A stretch of DNA of 64,000 nt from JAAYCI01 sp964370295 (GTDB lineage: Bacteria > Bacillota > Clostridia > Oscillospirales > Ruminococcaceae), in assembly GCA_964370295.1 (NCBI GenBank), contig CAYJIR010000010.1, positions 1 to 64,000 on the forward strand, read 5' to 3'. Numbering within the stretch: the stretch's first letter is position 1; the number at the start of each line of letters is the position of its first letter. Below are positions 33,416 through 41,609 of this stretch, piece by piece. Made by a program: the position numbers and the translations under genes. Under the pieces are notes generated by a model. That model saw nothing but the letters and a program-made list of their open reading frames with translations. It had not been told where the DNA came from and ran no database searches.

Positions 33416-33808
33416 TTAGCTTCCTAAAATTTGCACCGTATATTGGCGTTGACGTGGGCCATCGAATTCGCAAAAAAAGATGCCTTGCCAACGCCCAAGA
33501 AACAAGGTCCCCTCTCGCACCGGAAGCATCACATGAGAGCCTACGGCACAGGCTTTTGCATGGGCCGCCGAATTGCCTTCTGCATGGAGAAATTGGGGCA
33601 GACGAGGGTAGGCGGTGTCTAGGGATAGTTTTAAATCATGCAGCACGTCCGGGTCTGCATTTTCGTTGATGATAATACCCGCCGTAGTGTGTGGACAATA
33701 GACCAGGCAAAACCCGTTTTGAATGCCAGAGTTTTCCACTATATCACATACTTTTTGTGTGATAGACAAAAATGAGTTTTCTTTTGTTTCAATCCGTACG
33801 ATGGTCAT
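33416..33808 (-). CDS. YjbQ/UPF0047 family protein, copy 2
   Basis: A 130-residue UPF0047 protein of the short form. Both conserved His motifs are intact ('CPHTTAGIIINENADPDV' and 'NSAAHAKACAVGSHVMLPV'), as is 'GTLFLGRWQGIFFCEFDGPRQRQ'. It overlaps the end of the C39-like gene by 20 nt on the same strand, implying coupled translation. Only about 45% of motif positions match copy 1 by eye, so the two are old paralogues rather than a recent duplication. Confidence 0.9.
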   Translation of the reverse strand: MTIVRIETKENSFLSITQKVCDIVENSGIQNGFCLVYCPHTTAGIIINENADPDVLHDLKLSLDTAYPRLPQFLHAEGNSAAHAKACAVGSHVMLPVREGTLFLGRWQGIFFCEFDGPRQRQYTVQILGS

Positions 33809-35213
33809 TGTTAGCCGCCCCCTTTTCTTTTTCGCCAATCCACTTTTCACCCACCCAGGTATAGCCGCCCAAACCAATGCGATATAAGGTCAGCCATTTT
33901 CCCTGCGCAAGTGTTTTGTCAAATTTTACACGCCCTTCTTTGTCGGCTTGCAAGTAATAAAATTGCCTTTGAGCGGCGCTGGCGTAGGCCACAGGGGAAG
34001 ATAAGGTGAAACAAAGAGTGTTATTTTCGTTTTCCTCAAGTGTAAAACGTCCAGGTATTAAAACTTCATCGCCTTGGCGCGCTTCAATTTCGTCTTCTTT
34101 AACAGAAAGTTGTATCAATTCTCGTGGTGGGCGATATCCTATAAATTTGCTGTTGCTGCGATGAAGCACAACAAAAATGCCACAGTACATTTGCCGGAAT
34201 AAGTCCAGAGGGATTTCTTGCGCCACGCTTTCGTTGTCTTGGGCCATGGGGTTGTTTACAGCCACATATTCCTGCCCATCTCGTTGTAAAAAGCCGCACA
34301 CAACCAACAAATGGCCGTTACTATCCCCGGCGGCCTCTTGCCAAAGGGGGCAAAAACTTGATGTGTGTGTGGACGAAATATCGTCGTCGGAAGGTTTGGG
34401 CAGGGCAGTGGTTTCTTCTTTATGATACCATACCTGCGCTGCCACCCCGTTTCCATGCCAAATTTCCCGGCGCAGGGCATCTAGGCCACCAAAGCCAACA
34501 TAGCTGATGTAGCCGTAAATGCCCCCAACGGCACTTAAAAAGGAAAGGTTTGCATATTTTTGTGTGCCGGCATCGTAGGTGGCGCGAGCCACCTCTTCGG
34601 GCAGTAAATCGGCCCCCCAACGGTTCATAAGCATAGTAAGGGCTGTGACATTTCCCATTTGCCGGGCGATGGCAGGGTCTCGCACCAATGCCGAGTATCG
34701 CGGAATATTTAGAACACGCTCTTTAAAGGGTTCTTTTTCATCAAAACTTTCACCGGGCAATACACCGATGGCCATTAAAAAGATAGTGGGTGTTTTTTTC
34801 TCTATTTGTGTGTGCAAATATACACGAATTTGCGCGGCCGAGGCCAAGGGTTTTTGTGGCAGTATTTGCAGCCATTCGGAATATACACGCACCAGGTTGT
34901 CCTGCTGCAAATTGGGGGATTTGCGATGTTGAAAGGAACTCCAATGGCCAAAACCAAACCAGGTGCTCCATTCGCCATCTATCTGCACACGCACTTGCAA
35001 CTCTATGGAGGTGCCCGGCGGAGTATCGACGTTCCAACTGGGGATTAGGGCGCGAAAAGGGCGTACGGAAAAAGGCTGGCTGGTATAGCTGCCCTCGAGT
35101 AAATGGCCCGTGCCACGCCGGCCAAGTTGTATGCCGCCTTCGTCAACGGCCGTATTTTCGAACGCACCGGAGGCGAAATCCTCTACGTTTCTAAACACAA
35201 ACATCGTTTTCAT
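33789..35213 (-). CDS. C39-like papain-fold protein with the catalytic Cys replaced
   Basis: A 474-residue cytoplasmic-type protein (no signal seen). The N-terminal half (about 15-165) is a beta-sandwich region ('IPSWNVDTPPGTSIELQVRV...GEWSTWFGFGHW'), followed by a C39_2-type peptidase domain (about 168-335, 'IPRYSALV...TALTMLMNRWG', 'GNGVAAQVWYH', 'NGHLLVVCGF', 'YVAVNNP'). The Cys that normally stands in 'WCSPTS' is Gly187 ('QMGNVTAL'); His301 and Asn320/321 remain. A final beta domain (about 370-460) follows. Coupled to yjbQ copy 2. Probably a binding or regulatory protein rather than a peptidase. Confidence 0.8.
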   Translation of the reverse strand: MKTMFVFRNVEDFASGAFENTAVDEGGIQLGRRGTGHLLEGSYTSQPFSVRPFRALIPSWNVDTPPGTSIELQVRVQIDGEWSTWFGFGHWSSFQHRKSPNLQQDNLVRVYSEWLQILPQKPLASAAQIRVYLHTQIEKKTPTIFLMAIGVLPGESFDEKEPFKERVLNIPRYSALVRDPAIARQMGNVTALTMLMNRWGADLLPEEVARATYDAGTQKYANLSFLSAVGGIYGYISYVGFGGLDALRREIWHGNGVAAQVWYHKEETTALPKPSDDDISSTHTSSFCPLWQEAAGDSNGHLLVVCGFLQRDGQEYVAVNNPMAQDNESVAQEIPLDLFRQMYCGIFVVLHRSNSKFIGYRPPRELIQLSVKEDEIEARQGDEVLIPGRFTLEENENNTLCFTLSSPVAYASAAQRQFYYLQADKEGRVKFDKTLAQGKWLTLYRIGLGGYTWVGEKWIGEKEKGAANNDHRTD

Positions 35214-35432
35214 TCTCTTGCGCCCTCATAAAAATCGTGATATTCTAAAAAAGATAGTTAGCTAAAGAAATTCTGTTAATGATAGTATACCATATTTCAA
35301 GTGAGTACAACAATGCACTATGGGATTTAAGCATGCGCGCCAAAGAGGAAAAGTTCTGATGGCATTTATAGATGCTTGAAAATAACAAAAGTGAGAGACG
35401 AAAATTATACGATTATGAAATGGATATAAGCG

Positions 35433-37373
35433 ATGAAACAAGCACTAAAGGCCCATTCGTTTGCCCACATTCGTCGGCCCTTTTCCTTAAAGTCTTGCGG
35501 TAGCCGTCTTGCCTTGTGTGTAAAAGAGGCAAATCTTTCCAAAAATCATGAAGAGAACACATTATGGCTTTTGCAGGATAAACAGCTTCGTGTTTTACAC
35601 ACGGGGATTCGGGTGCAAAACTTCTGGTGGAAGGATGAAAACTGCTTGTGGCTGCAAGGCGTATCAAAGGATGAAGCGTCTTTGAATACCCTGTATGAGT
35701 ACAGCCTGGCCGAGGCTGGAGATGCCAAAGCCGTGGCTCGTTTGCAAGCAGAGGCGGAAGATATATTCTTTTTGGAAAATGAAAGCTATCTTTGCCTATT
35801 GCGTGAGGAAGAGCGTGCCTTGCCAAAAGGGGCTTTGAAAGAGGACAGCGAGCATTATGCCCTGCTAGACGAGTATCCCTTTTGGCAGGAAGGCGAGGAT
35901 TTTTTTTGTAAACGACGCCGCCGCCTTTTTTTATTCAAAAAGGGAGAGAAGGGCGATGCCGTTTCAGCACCGGAGCTGGAAGTGGAAGAGTGTCTTTTAT
36001 CAAAGAATAAAAAGCGGCTTTGGTTTACGGCAAAAGATACTTTCCACCGGCCTTCTGCGTCGAATGCCTTGTATTGTTTGGATGTGGAAAATGCAGCGGT
36101 GCAAGCCTTACCCCTGCCAACACATTCTTTTGTTGTTCACGGCATGTGCGAGCTTGACACGGACGAATTATTGGTTTTTGGCAGCGACATGTGCAAACAT
36201 GGGCTGAATCAAAACGGGGCTTTTTACAGCTACAGCCACGAAACAGCCTGCTATACGGTCTTGTACGAGGGTGAAGAGCATGGCTGCTGGAGTTCGGTTG
36301 TTTCTGATGTGCAGGCAGCGACGAATGTTTGCCTGTGTGCCAGAGATAAAAGTGTTATTTTTGTAAGCACGCAGCGTGGTGCAGCCCATTTGTTTTCACT
36401 CCACTGCGAAAGTAAAGAAATAAGGGCGCTGGCTTGTGAACAAGGCAGTATCACAGAAATATCTGTCTTGGGAGACGCAGTGTATTATTTGGCTTTGCGC
36501 AAGCTTGCAGGGCCGGAGCTATATTGCCTACAGGAGAAAGAGGAAACACGCATCAGTGATTGGAATGTGGAGTTTTCGAGGCGTTACCATGTGCAAGAGC
36601 CAAGGGAAATCCTGGTAAAAAAGGCAGAAATGGGGAAAGTGCAAGGCTGGATATTGCCGCCGGCATACAGGAAAAAAGATAAAAAAAGTGCCGCTGTTTT
36701 GATGGTGCATGGGGGACCCAAAATGGCCTTTGGGCCCGTGCTTTCGCACGAGATGCAATACCTTTCTTCGTTAGGATATGCGGTATTGTTTTGTAATCCG
36801 CGCGGCTCTGATGGCTATGGGGACGCCTTTTCCGATATCCGTGGCCGCTACGGGCATGAAGATTGTGAGGACCTGCTTTCTTTTTTAAAAACGGCGCTGG
36901 AACAGAACCCATGGATAGACCCACAGCGTGTGGGTATTTGTGGTGGTTCGTACGGGGGGTTTGCAGTGAATTGGCTCTTAAGCCAAACAAAACAATTTGC
37001 CGCGGCAGTGTCAGTGCGGGGCATTTGCAATTGGCTTAGTATGGCGGCGTTGTCTGATATTGGACATGTATATGTGAAAGACCAAGTGGCAGACCCCTGG
37101 CAGCAGGCAGAGGTGGCCATGCGGTGTTCGCCCCTGTTTTATGCGAAAGACATTGAAACGCCTGTCTTGTTTTTGCACGGGGCACAAGATCATCGCTGCC
37201 CAGCCGGTGAAAGTTTGCAGTTGTACAGTGCCTTAAAACAAGTAGGGGTGCCCACGAGACTTTGTCTATTCTTGAAAGAGGGGCATGGTTTCGCGCAAGG
37301 TGGACATCCACGGGCACGGATATGCTATCTAAAAGAAATGGCCGCTTGGTTTGCGAAATATTTGGACGAATGA
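35433..37373 (+). CDS. S9 family prolyl oligopeptidase-like (acylaminoacyl peptidase)
   Basis: A 646-residue serine peptidase: an N-terminal beta-propeller (about 1-390) and a C-terminal alpha/beta hydrolase domain. The catalytic triad is visible as Ser in 'GICGGSYGGFAVNWLL', Asp in 'LHGAQDHRCPAGES' and His in 'LKEGHGFAQGG'; the oxyanion region 'VLMVHGGPKMAFG' is typical. No signal peptide, so it acts inside the cell on short peptides. The ribosome site is weak. Followed by the repeated element and terminator at 37381. Confidence 0.93.
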   Translation: MKQALKAHSFAHIRRPFSLKSCGSRLALCVKEANLSKNHEENTLWLLQDKQLRVLHTGIRVQNFWWKDENCLWLQGVSKDEASLNTLYEYSLAEAGDAKAVARLQAEAEDIFFLENESYLCLLREEERALPKGALKEDSEHYALLDEYPFWQEGEDFFCKRRRRLFLFKKGEKGDAVSAPELEVEECLLSKNKKRLWFTAKDTFHRPSASNALYCLDVENAAVQALPLPTHSFVVHGMCELDTDELLVFGSDMCKHGLNQNGAFYSYSHETACYTVLYEGEEHGCWSSVVSDVQAATNVCLCARDKSVIFVSTQRGAAHLFSLHCESKEIRALACEQGSITEISVLGDAVYYLALRKLAGPELYCLQEKEETRISDWNVEFSRRYHVQEPREILVKKAEMGKVQGWILPPAYRKKDKKSAAVLMVHGGPKMAFGPVLSHEMQYLSSLGYAVLFCNPRGSDGYGDAFSDIRGRYGHEDCEDLLSFLKTALEQNPWIDPQRVGICGGSYGGFAVNWLLSQTKQFAAAVSVRGICNWLSMAALSDIGHVYVKDQVADPWQQAEVAMRCSPLFYAKDIETPVLFLHGAQDHRCPAGESLQLYSALKQVGVPTRLCLFLKEGHGFAQGGHPRARICYLKEMAAWFAKYLDE

Positions 37374-37380
37374 TTGAGAA

Positions 37381-37408
37381 AAGCCACCCTCTTTTAAGAG
37401 GGTGGCTT
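37381..37408. terminator. 13-bp terminator hairpin
   Basis: A perfect 13-bp stem with a 2-nt centre (aagccaccctctt and its complement), A/T-flanked on the left so it works for minus-strand transcription of citrate synthase and the element; it can also end the S9 peptidase transcript. Confidence 0.85.
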
Positions 37409-37502
37409 AGACCGTTAATAAAGCACCAATTGCGTCGTCAGACGGTAAAATGCCGCGGCATTTTTTGCTTTCTAGCACCTGGCACGTTCTTGCCGCTCTA
37501 TC
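37381..37502 (-). ncRNA. Repeated structured element, copy 1 (candidate ncRNA or 3' UTR)
   Basis: On the minus strand this reads, 25 nt after the citrate synthase stop: a small hairpin GGCA...TGCC, the self-complementary aaaatgccgcggcatttt, a stem ACCGT/ACGGT enclosing the conserved gacgacgcaattggt and ctttatt, then at once a 13-bp terminator hairpin (37381-37408) with TTTT. Copy 2 at 44371-44526 shares the conserved blocks and stems with compensating changes but has a different terminator sequence. The family is not recognised. The RNA strand is inferred from the terminator placement. Confidence 0.55.
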
Positions 37503-37526
37503 CTTTTTTGCATGTGTGGCGCATGG

Positions 37527-38879
37527 TTAGCGCTCTGATAGTGGAATGTAAGATTTGGTTTGTGCCACGCTGCGATAGGCCGGGCGGATGATTTTGCTGG
37601 AGTTGATAAGTTCTTCAATGCGGTGGGCACTCCAACCGGCAATGCGTGCCATGGCGAAAATGGGGGTATACAATTCTGTGGGCAAGCCAAGCATTTCATA
37701 CACAAAACCACTATAGAAATCGATATTGGCGGAAACACCTTTATACATGCGGCGTTCTCTGGCGATGATGTCAGGGGCTAGGCGTGCCACGGTAGCATAC
37801 AGTTGATATTCGTCTGTGCGTCCTTTTTCTGCGCTTAAGTCGCGCACAAAGCTTTCGAAAATTTGTGCGCGGGGGTCGCTGAGAGAATAAACCGCATGGC
37901 CTACGCCGTAGATAAGGCCCGAATGGTCGAAGGCTTCTTTATGCAATAATTTTACCAAATATTCAGAAATAGCATCTTCGTCTTTCCAGTCTTTTATATT
38001 TTGCTGCAAATCGGCCATCATTTGGCAAACACGGATGTTGGCACCACCGTGTTTGGGGCCTTTCAAACTGCCCAAAGCCGCTGCCATGGCACTGTAAGTA
38101 TCGGTGCCGGAAGAAGATACCACATGCACGGTAAAAGAGGAGTTATTGCCGCCGCCATGTTCTGCATGCAAAACGAGGGCAAGGTCTAGAATGCGTGCCT
38201 CGAAGGGGGTGTATTCTTGGTTTGGACGCAGCAGATGCAAAATGTTTTCGGCCAAAGAAAGTTGTGGGTTTGGCTGGTGAATGATGAGACTTTTATTAAG
38301 CTCGTAGTGGTTGTATGCGTGATAGCCGTAAACGGCCAAGAGGGGGAATTTCGCAATAAGCTTTAGGCATTGGCGCAACACATTGGGAACAGAGGTATCG
38401 TCCGGGTTTTCGTCATAGTAATACAGCATCAAAACACTGCGTGCCAAGGCGTTCATCATGTCGTGGCTGGCGGCCTTCATGATGATGTCGCGCGTAAAAG
38501 TGAGGGGAAGGTTGCATTCTGACAAAAGAAGGTCGGTGAACGATCTTAATTCGTCCTGTTTTGGCAAATGACCAAACAGTAGAAGATAGATGGTTTCTTC
38601 AAAGCCAAAGCGGTCTTCTTTTAGAAACCCTGCCACAATTTCTTCCACATTAATGCCCTGGTAATAAAGCTCGCCGTGCATGGGCTCTTCCACACCGTTT
38701 ACAATGCGCTTTGCCGTGACTTTAGAAATATTGGTAAGCCCGGTAAGCACACCATTTCCGTTGGGGTCACGCAGGCCACGAAAAACCTTGTATTCGTTGT
38801 ATAGATCGCTTGGGATTGCATTGGAAATGCAGATATCAGATAATTGACGGATTTTTGGATCGATTTCAATAGTATTCAT
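37527..38879 (-). CDS. Citrate synthase
   Basis: A 450-residue citrate synthase-family enzyme condensing acetyl-CoA and oxaloacetate. Catalytic His in 'DLALVLHAEHGGGNNSSFTVHVV' and 'GPKHGGANIRV', His in 'YGVGHAVYSLSDPRAQ' and the late Asp region 'SANIDFYSGFVYEMLGLP' are intact; the N-terminal extension of about 50 residues is typical of the clostridial type. It stands alone, so probably feeds glutamate synthesis; 2-methylcitrate synthase activity cannot be excluded. Start with GAGAGGAG. Confidence 0.94.
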   Translation of the reverse strand: MNTIEIDPKIRQLSDICISNAIPSDLYNEYKVFRGLRDPNGNGVLTGLTNISKVTAKRIVNGVEEPMHGELYYQGINVEEIVAGFLKEDRFGFEETIYLLLFGHLPKQDELRSFTDLLLSECNLPLTFTRDIIMKAASHDMMNALARSVLMLYYYDENPDDTSVPNVLRQCLKLIAKFPLLAVYGYHAYNHYELNKSLIIHQPNPQLSLAENILHLLRPNQEYTPFEARILDLALVLHAEHGGGNNSSFTVHVVSSSGTDTYSAMAAALGSLKGPKHGGANIRVCQMMADLQQNIKDWKDEDAISEYLVKLLHKEAFDHSGLIYGVGHAVYSLSDPRAQIFESFVRDLSAEKGRTDEYQLYATVARLAPDIIARERRMYKGVSANIDFYSGFVYEMLGLPTELYTPIFAMARIAGWSAHRIEELINSSKIIRPAYRSVAQTKSYIPLSER

Positions 38880-39141
38880 GTCATTGACTCCTCTCTCTTG
38901 ACAAATTGCATCTTAAATATGGCAAGAGGTGAGTACCTTTTTGCCAATAACATGCAAAATTAAAAGACATATATCTATAAAAAATACAAACTATACTTAT
39001 GTATTGTAGCACAAAAAAACAAAATTTCAACCAATTTTGTATAAATTTTCAACAAAATGCTTGTGCTTTTAGATAAGGGATGTATAATATATTAAGAAAT
39101 AGCTTGTGGAATTGGCGTTCTAAAAAGAGAAAAAAGAAGTC

Positions 39142-39972
39142 CTACGAAGAAAAGAAATGTTGATAAATGGCATGGGCCAGCCCAGATTGCGAGGCAGAGG
39201 GGCAAACGGCATTGGCGGCCTGTTTTACCGCGTCGACAGCACTGTCCATGGCAACGCTGAAACCGACTGTTTGCAGCATTTGTATGTCGTTGTCGCTGTC
39301 GCCCGCGGCCATAAATTGTTCTAGCGGAATGTTAAGATGCCGAGATAAAAAATGTAAAGCGGAGCCTTTGTTGGCTTCTTTGACGTTGATCTCTAAGTTG
39401 AGGCCCATGGAACTGCTAACGCACAGGTCTTCACGTTGTTCTAACCCTGCGCGTATTTTGTTGCGTAGGGTTTCGCTTGCATAGTTGGCAATGATTTTTT
39501 CTACCGGAAATTCATCGCCGGCAATGAGGGTGTTTATATCGGCGGAAAAATTGCGAGAGTTTTGCAGATATAAGAGCACGGCAGGCGAGACAGCATCTTT
39601 TAAAAAATCTACCGACGATGTGGGCGTATAGCTTGTGTCATTTGCAAAAACGCTAACAAAGCATGGCTCTTCTTGCAGTTCTTTTACCAGGGCCAGTGCT
39701 GTTTCTTTCTTGAAATAATGCGCGCACAAAGCGGTTTTGTTTTGCAAGTCATGAACTTTTGCGCCGTTGGCGGTGATGGCATAACGCACGCTTGGCAACG
39801 CTAAAATGGGCTGCGGGATGCCGCTTAGCACACGACCGGTGGCAGGCACCAAAAGGCCGCCATGCCGAGCAACCAAGCACAGGGCATCTTGTACCTCTTG
39901 GCGAAATTCTTTTTGTTCGTCAAGGGCTGTGTCGTCTAAATCGAAAGCAAGTACAGAAAAATTGCGTTTCAT
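39142..39972 (-). CDS. HAD-IIB (Cof-type) phosphatase
   Basis: A 276-residue Cof-like sugar-phosphate phosphatase. Motif I 'LAFDLDDTALDEQ' (double Asp), motif II 'VPATGR', motif III Lys in 'NKGSALHFL', motif IV 'MAAGDSDNDIQML' and the end 'AVKQAANAVCPSASQSGLAHAI' are all present with a C2B cap between. Substrate unknown. Start 39972 with AAGGA; the frame extending to 40056 overlaps the divergent exonuclease leader. Confidence 0.92.
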   Translation of the reverse strand: MKRNFSVLAFDLDDTALDEQKEFRQEVQDALCLVARHGGLLVPATGRVLSGIPQPILALPSVRYAITANGAKVHDLQNKTALCAHYFKKETALALVKELQEEPCFVSVFANDTSYTPTSSVDFLKDAVSPAVLLYLQNSRNFSADINTLIAGDEFPVEKIIANYASETLRNKIRAGLEQREDLCVSSSMGLNLEINVKEANKGSALHFLSRHLNIPLEQFMAAGDSDNDIQMLQTVGFSVAMDSAVDAVKQAANAVCPSASQSGLAHAIYQHFFSS

Positions 39973-40054
39973 AAGTATGTCCTTTGCATGGTGGGCTACT
40001 ACATGTTTGTGTAAAGTGGCAGATGTGCTTTGGGCAAAAGAAAGAGGGATATAC

Positions 40055-40810
40055 ATGCGTTGTGTAAGTTGGAATGTGAACGGGTTTCGTGCAGTTTTGA
40101 AAAAGGGGTTCGAAGAATCTTTTCAGGCGCTGGGGGCAGATGTGTTTTGTATACAGGAAACCAAAATGCAGCCGGGACAAGCGGAGTTTTCGCCCGAGGG
40201 ATATTGCCAGTACTGGAACAGTGCCGAAAAAAAAGGATATTCGGGCACGGCTATTTTTTCTAAAAAGGAACCGATAGATGTGCGCTTTGGGTTGGGGATA
40301 CCGGAATTGGACACAGAGGGGCGTGCCATTACGGCAGAATACGAGGATTTCATTTTGGTGAATATTTACACGCCAAACGCACAACCGGAGCTGGCTCGTC
40401 TTGCCCATCGTGAGCGTTGGGAAGATGCGGTGCGCACGCATTTGCTTAGTATGGACGAAAAAAAACCCGTGGTATATTGTGGGGATTTAAATGTGGCACA
40501 TAACCCCATAGACTTAAAACACCCGGGGCCAAATCGGGGCAAGCCGGGATATTCTGACGAGGAACGTGCCAAATTTTCGAAACTTCTGGACAGTGGCTTT
40601 GCAGATAGCTTTCGTGCTTTGTATCCGGATAAAAAAGATGCGTATACCTGGTGGAGCTATCGTGCCAATGCCAGGGCCAACAATGTAGGCTGGAGAATTG
40701 ATTATTTTGTGGTATCTGCCCGTTTGATGGAAAAAGTAGAAGACAGCCTTATTTTTCCAAAAATAGAAGGGAGCGACCATTGCCCTGTGGGCCTCGAACT
40801 CTGCCTATAA
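40055..40810 (+). CDS. xth: Exodeoxyribonuclease III (AP endonuclease)
   Basis: A 251-residue Mg-dependent DNA-repair nuclease that cuts at abasic sites. 'VSWNVNGFRAV', Glu in 'CIQETKM', 'SGTAIFSK', 'NIYTPNA', 'VYCGDLNVAHNPIDL', 'YTWWSYRANARANNVGWRIDYFVVS' and the catalytic 'GSDHCPVGLEL' are intact. Start 40055 with AGAGGG; longer upstream frames are shadows of the HAD gene. Confidence 0.96.
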   Translation: MRCVSWNVNGFRAVLKKGFEESFQALGADVFCIQETKMQPGQAEFSPEGYCQYWNSAEKKGYSGTAIFSKKEPIDVRFGLGIPELDTEGRAITAEYEDFILVNIYTPNAQPELARLAHRERWEDAVRTHLLSMDEKKPVVYCGDLNVAHNPIDLKHPGPNRGKPGYSDEERAKFSKLLDSGFADSFRALYPDKKDAYTWWSYRANARANNVGWRIDYFVVSARLMEKVEDSLIFPKIEGSDHCPVGLELCL

Positions 40811-40827
40811 GGTTGATATTTTATTTT

Positions 40828-40849
40828 TAGGTGGTATCGATACTACTTA
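40828..40849. repeat. Near-perfect 22-bp palindrome between convergent genes
   Basis: taggtggtatcgatactactta is self-complementary apart from one pair. Its first 8 bases equal the right end of the 167-bp element (taggtggt), so it may be a relic of that family or simply the terminator hairpin of the convergent xth and phosphatase genes; T-rich sequence precedes it. Confidence 0.45.
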
Positions 40850-41593
40850 ATAAGCGGTGACAAATTTTTGCTGCAACAGCGCAATGTCACCGAGGGAAAA
40901 GCCGATGTGTTTGCAGTAGCTTTGAGCGCCGCCATAGGTTTCTTCTAAATGGCGCAGAGTGCGCCACATGCTAATGGCGCGACTGTGGGCACGGTAGGGG
41001 TGTTGCGCCTCTGGGAGGTTATTTTCTTGTGCGTGTTTTAAAAATGCAGTGGAAACTTTGTGCATGTAAATATCGCTTACGGTATAATCGGCCACAATGT
41101 CCTCTTCGCTGACGCCGACTAGGGCCAAAAGCAACATGGAAACAACACCTGTACGGTCTTTTCCAACGGCACAATGATATAAAGTGCCCCCGCTGGTGTG
41201 CAGCAAAATGCGAAGCACCTCTGCCAGCTGTGTGCCGCAAGTGTCGAGCAAGCTTAGGTAGAGGCCGGCCATAGAGCCGGGGGTGTCCCCTTCGTAGTTA
41301 GGGATAGCAAGCACATCGGAAAGTGATACATGAAAAGTCGAAAAAGCCGTGCATGTGTGCAGGGAAGAAGGTTCGTTTTTGCGTTCTGCCTCGCTGCGTA
41401 AATCCAAAGAGTTGGCAATGCCATAGCGTTGCAAAGCATCGAAATCTTCCGGCGTGAGGGCCAGCGGGTTGTCTGAACGCAAAAACACACCAAAACGTGT
41501 GACCCCTACTTTGCAGGGGAAACCGCCAAGGTCACGGGTGTTATAAGTGCCTTGCAAATGCAAACGGCGGCAGGGGGAAACGGCATGACTCAT
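40847..41593 (-). CDS. Tyrosine-type protein phosphatase (DSP/PTP fold)
   Basis: A 248-residue phosphatase with the Cys-x5-Arg loop 'YHCAVGKDRTGVV', preceded by 'NTRDLGGF' and 'RSDNPLALTPEDFDAL' that mark the Siw14/IphP-like bacterial group. It may act on phosphotyrosine or phosphoinositide-like substrates. Start 41593 with GAGGTG; gap of 16 nt from the NAD(P)HX dehydratase gene upstream, so the two are probably one transcript. Confidence 0.9.
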   Translation of the reverse strand: MSHAVSPCRRLHLQGTYNTRDLGGFPCKVGVTRFGVFLRSDNPLALTPEDFDALQRYGIANSLDLRSEAERKNEPSSLHTCTAFSTFHVSLSDVLAIPNYEGDTPGSMAGLYLSLLDTCGTQLAEVLRILLHTSGGTLYHCAVGKDRTGVVSMLLLALVGVSEEDIVADYTVSDIYMHKVSTAFLKHAQENNLPEAQHPYRAHSRAISMWRTLRHLEETYGGAQSYCKHIGFSLGDIALLQQKFVTAY

Positions 41594-41609
41594 AGGGTCA
41601 CCTCTTTTT

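Noticed and set aside
39806..40054. N-terminal extension of exonuclease III
   Set aside because: The family begins at 'MRCVSWNVNG' and the extension is the antisense of the HAD gene; the ribosome site is just before 40055.
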